NCBI GenBank assembly: GCA_023432725.1 | Contig: JAEYUH010000011.1 | Location: 1-5,534, forward strand | DNA length: 5,534 nt | Source of the DNA: Actinomycetes bacterium | GTDB lineage: Bacteria; Actinomycetota; Actinomycetes; Propionibacteriales; Propionibacteriaceae | Reading direction: 5' to 3' | Shown: positions 5,410 through 5,534 of the stretch, in pieces | Numbering within the stretch: the stretch's first letter is position 1 | Layout: each line of letters starts with the position of its first letter | Made by a program: the position numbers and the translations under genes | Notes under the pieces: generated by a model | Told to the model about the DNA's origin: nothing | Seen by the model: the letters and a program-made list of their open reading frames with translations, nothing else | Databases searched by the model: none

Positions 5410-5534
5410 ATGAACCGGCGAGACGGCGGCGACATCGTCGTGGTGGCCGCCCGCGGCGACCTGGCAGCGGTGGCGCTGGTCACGCTGCTGCGTCGCCGCG
5501 GGCGGCGCGCGGTGCTGGCCGACGAGCGGGCCAT
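5410..5534 (+). CDS. N-terminal fragment of a Rossmann-like or pre-ATP-grasp-like protein (3' end outside window)
   Basis: An ATG 3 nt after the protease stop opens a frame of 41 complete codons that runs off the window. There is no clear Shine-Dalgarno, so translation is probably coupled to termination of the protease gene. The residues predict a hydrophobic strand (DIVVVAARGD), an Ala/Leu-rich helix (LAAVALVTLLRRRG) and a second strand ending in acidic residues (RAVLADE). This is a beta-alpha-beta start as in Rossmann or pre-ATP-grasp folds. It lacks the GxGxxG of classical NAD/FAD-binding folds. The family cannot be settled from 41 residues. An enzyme that works with the protease or its tail is possible but is inference. 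That a gene begins here is well supported by frame, spacing and composition. Confidence 0.6.
   Translation, partial: MNRRDGGDIVVVAARGDLAAVALVTLLRRRGRRAVLADERA

Overview
The window is about 70% G+C, with G or C at nearly every third codon position. It holds ATGA-type gene overlaps, a PadR/HAAS-like pair and Ala/Gly/Arg-rich proteins. This points to a high-GC actinobacterium; a filamentous group such as the Streptosporangiales would fit, but that placement is inference. No tRNA, rRNA, CRISPR array, insertion sequence or phage gene was seen.

Left part (1-2068, + strand): a tight three-gene operon. The 3' end of a PadR-family repressor overlaps by 4 nt a membrane protein with an HAAS-like N-terminus and DUF5808-like and DUF1648-like segments. 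That gene overlaps by 8 nt a CPBP (CAAX/Abi) intramembrane protease. The likely logic is a PadR switch controlling a membrane partner and a membrane-embedded protease. A perfect 14-bp stem at 2079-2109 closes the operon.

Middle (2118-3227, - strand): a secreted beta-propeller-like protein of the ScyD/ScyE type, convergent with the operon and sharing its terminator. Its upstream region (3228-3543) has a good sigma70-like promoter on the minus strand. A 20-bp perfect inverted repeat lies just upstream of the -35 box, and a short hairpin lies at the predicted 5' end of the transcript.

Right part (3544-5534, + strand): a 620-residue M6-family (InhA-like) metalloprotease, transcribed divergently from the ScyD/ScyE gene. 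It has no recognisable signal peptide. Its C-terminal extension is unusual: a Lys-rich KD/KE repeat, a short predicted coiled coil and a distinctive tail. A new gene starts 3 nt after its stop and is cut by the window edge. Its first 41 residues look like the beta-alpha-beta start of a Rossmann or pre-ATP-grasp fold. The protease, its tail and this coupled partner are the best candidate for an undescribed system in the window.
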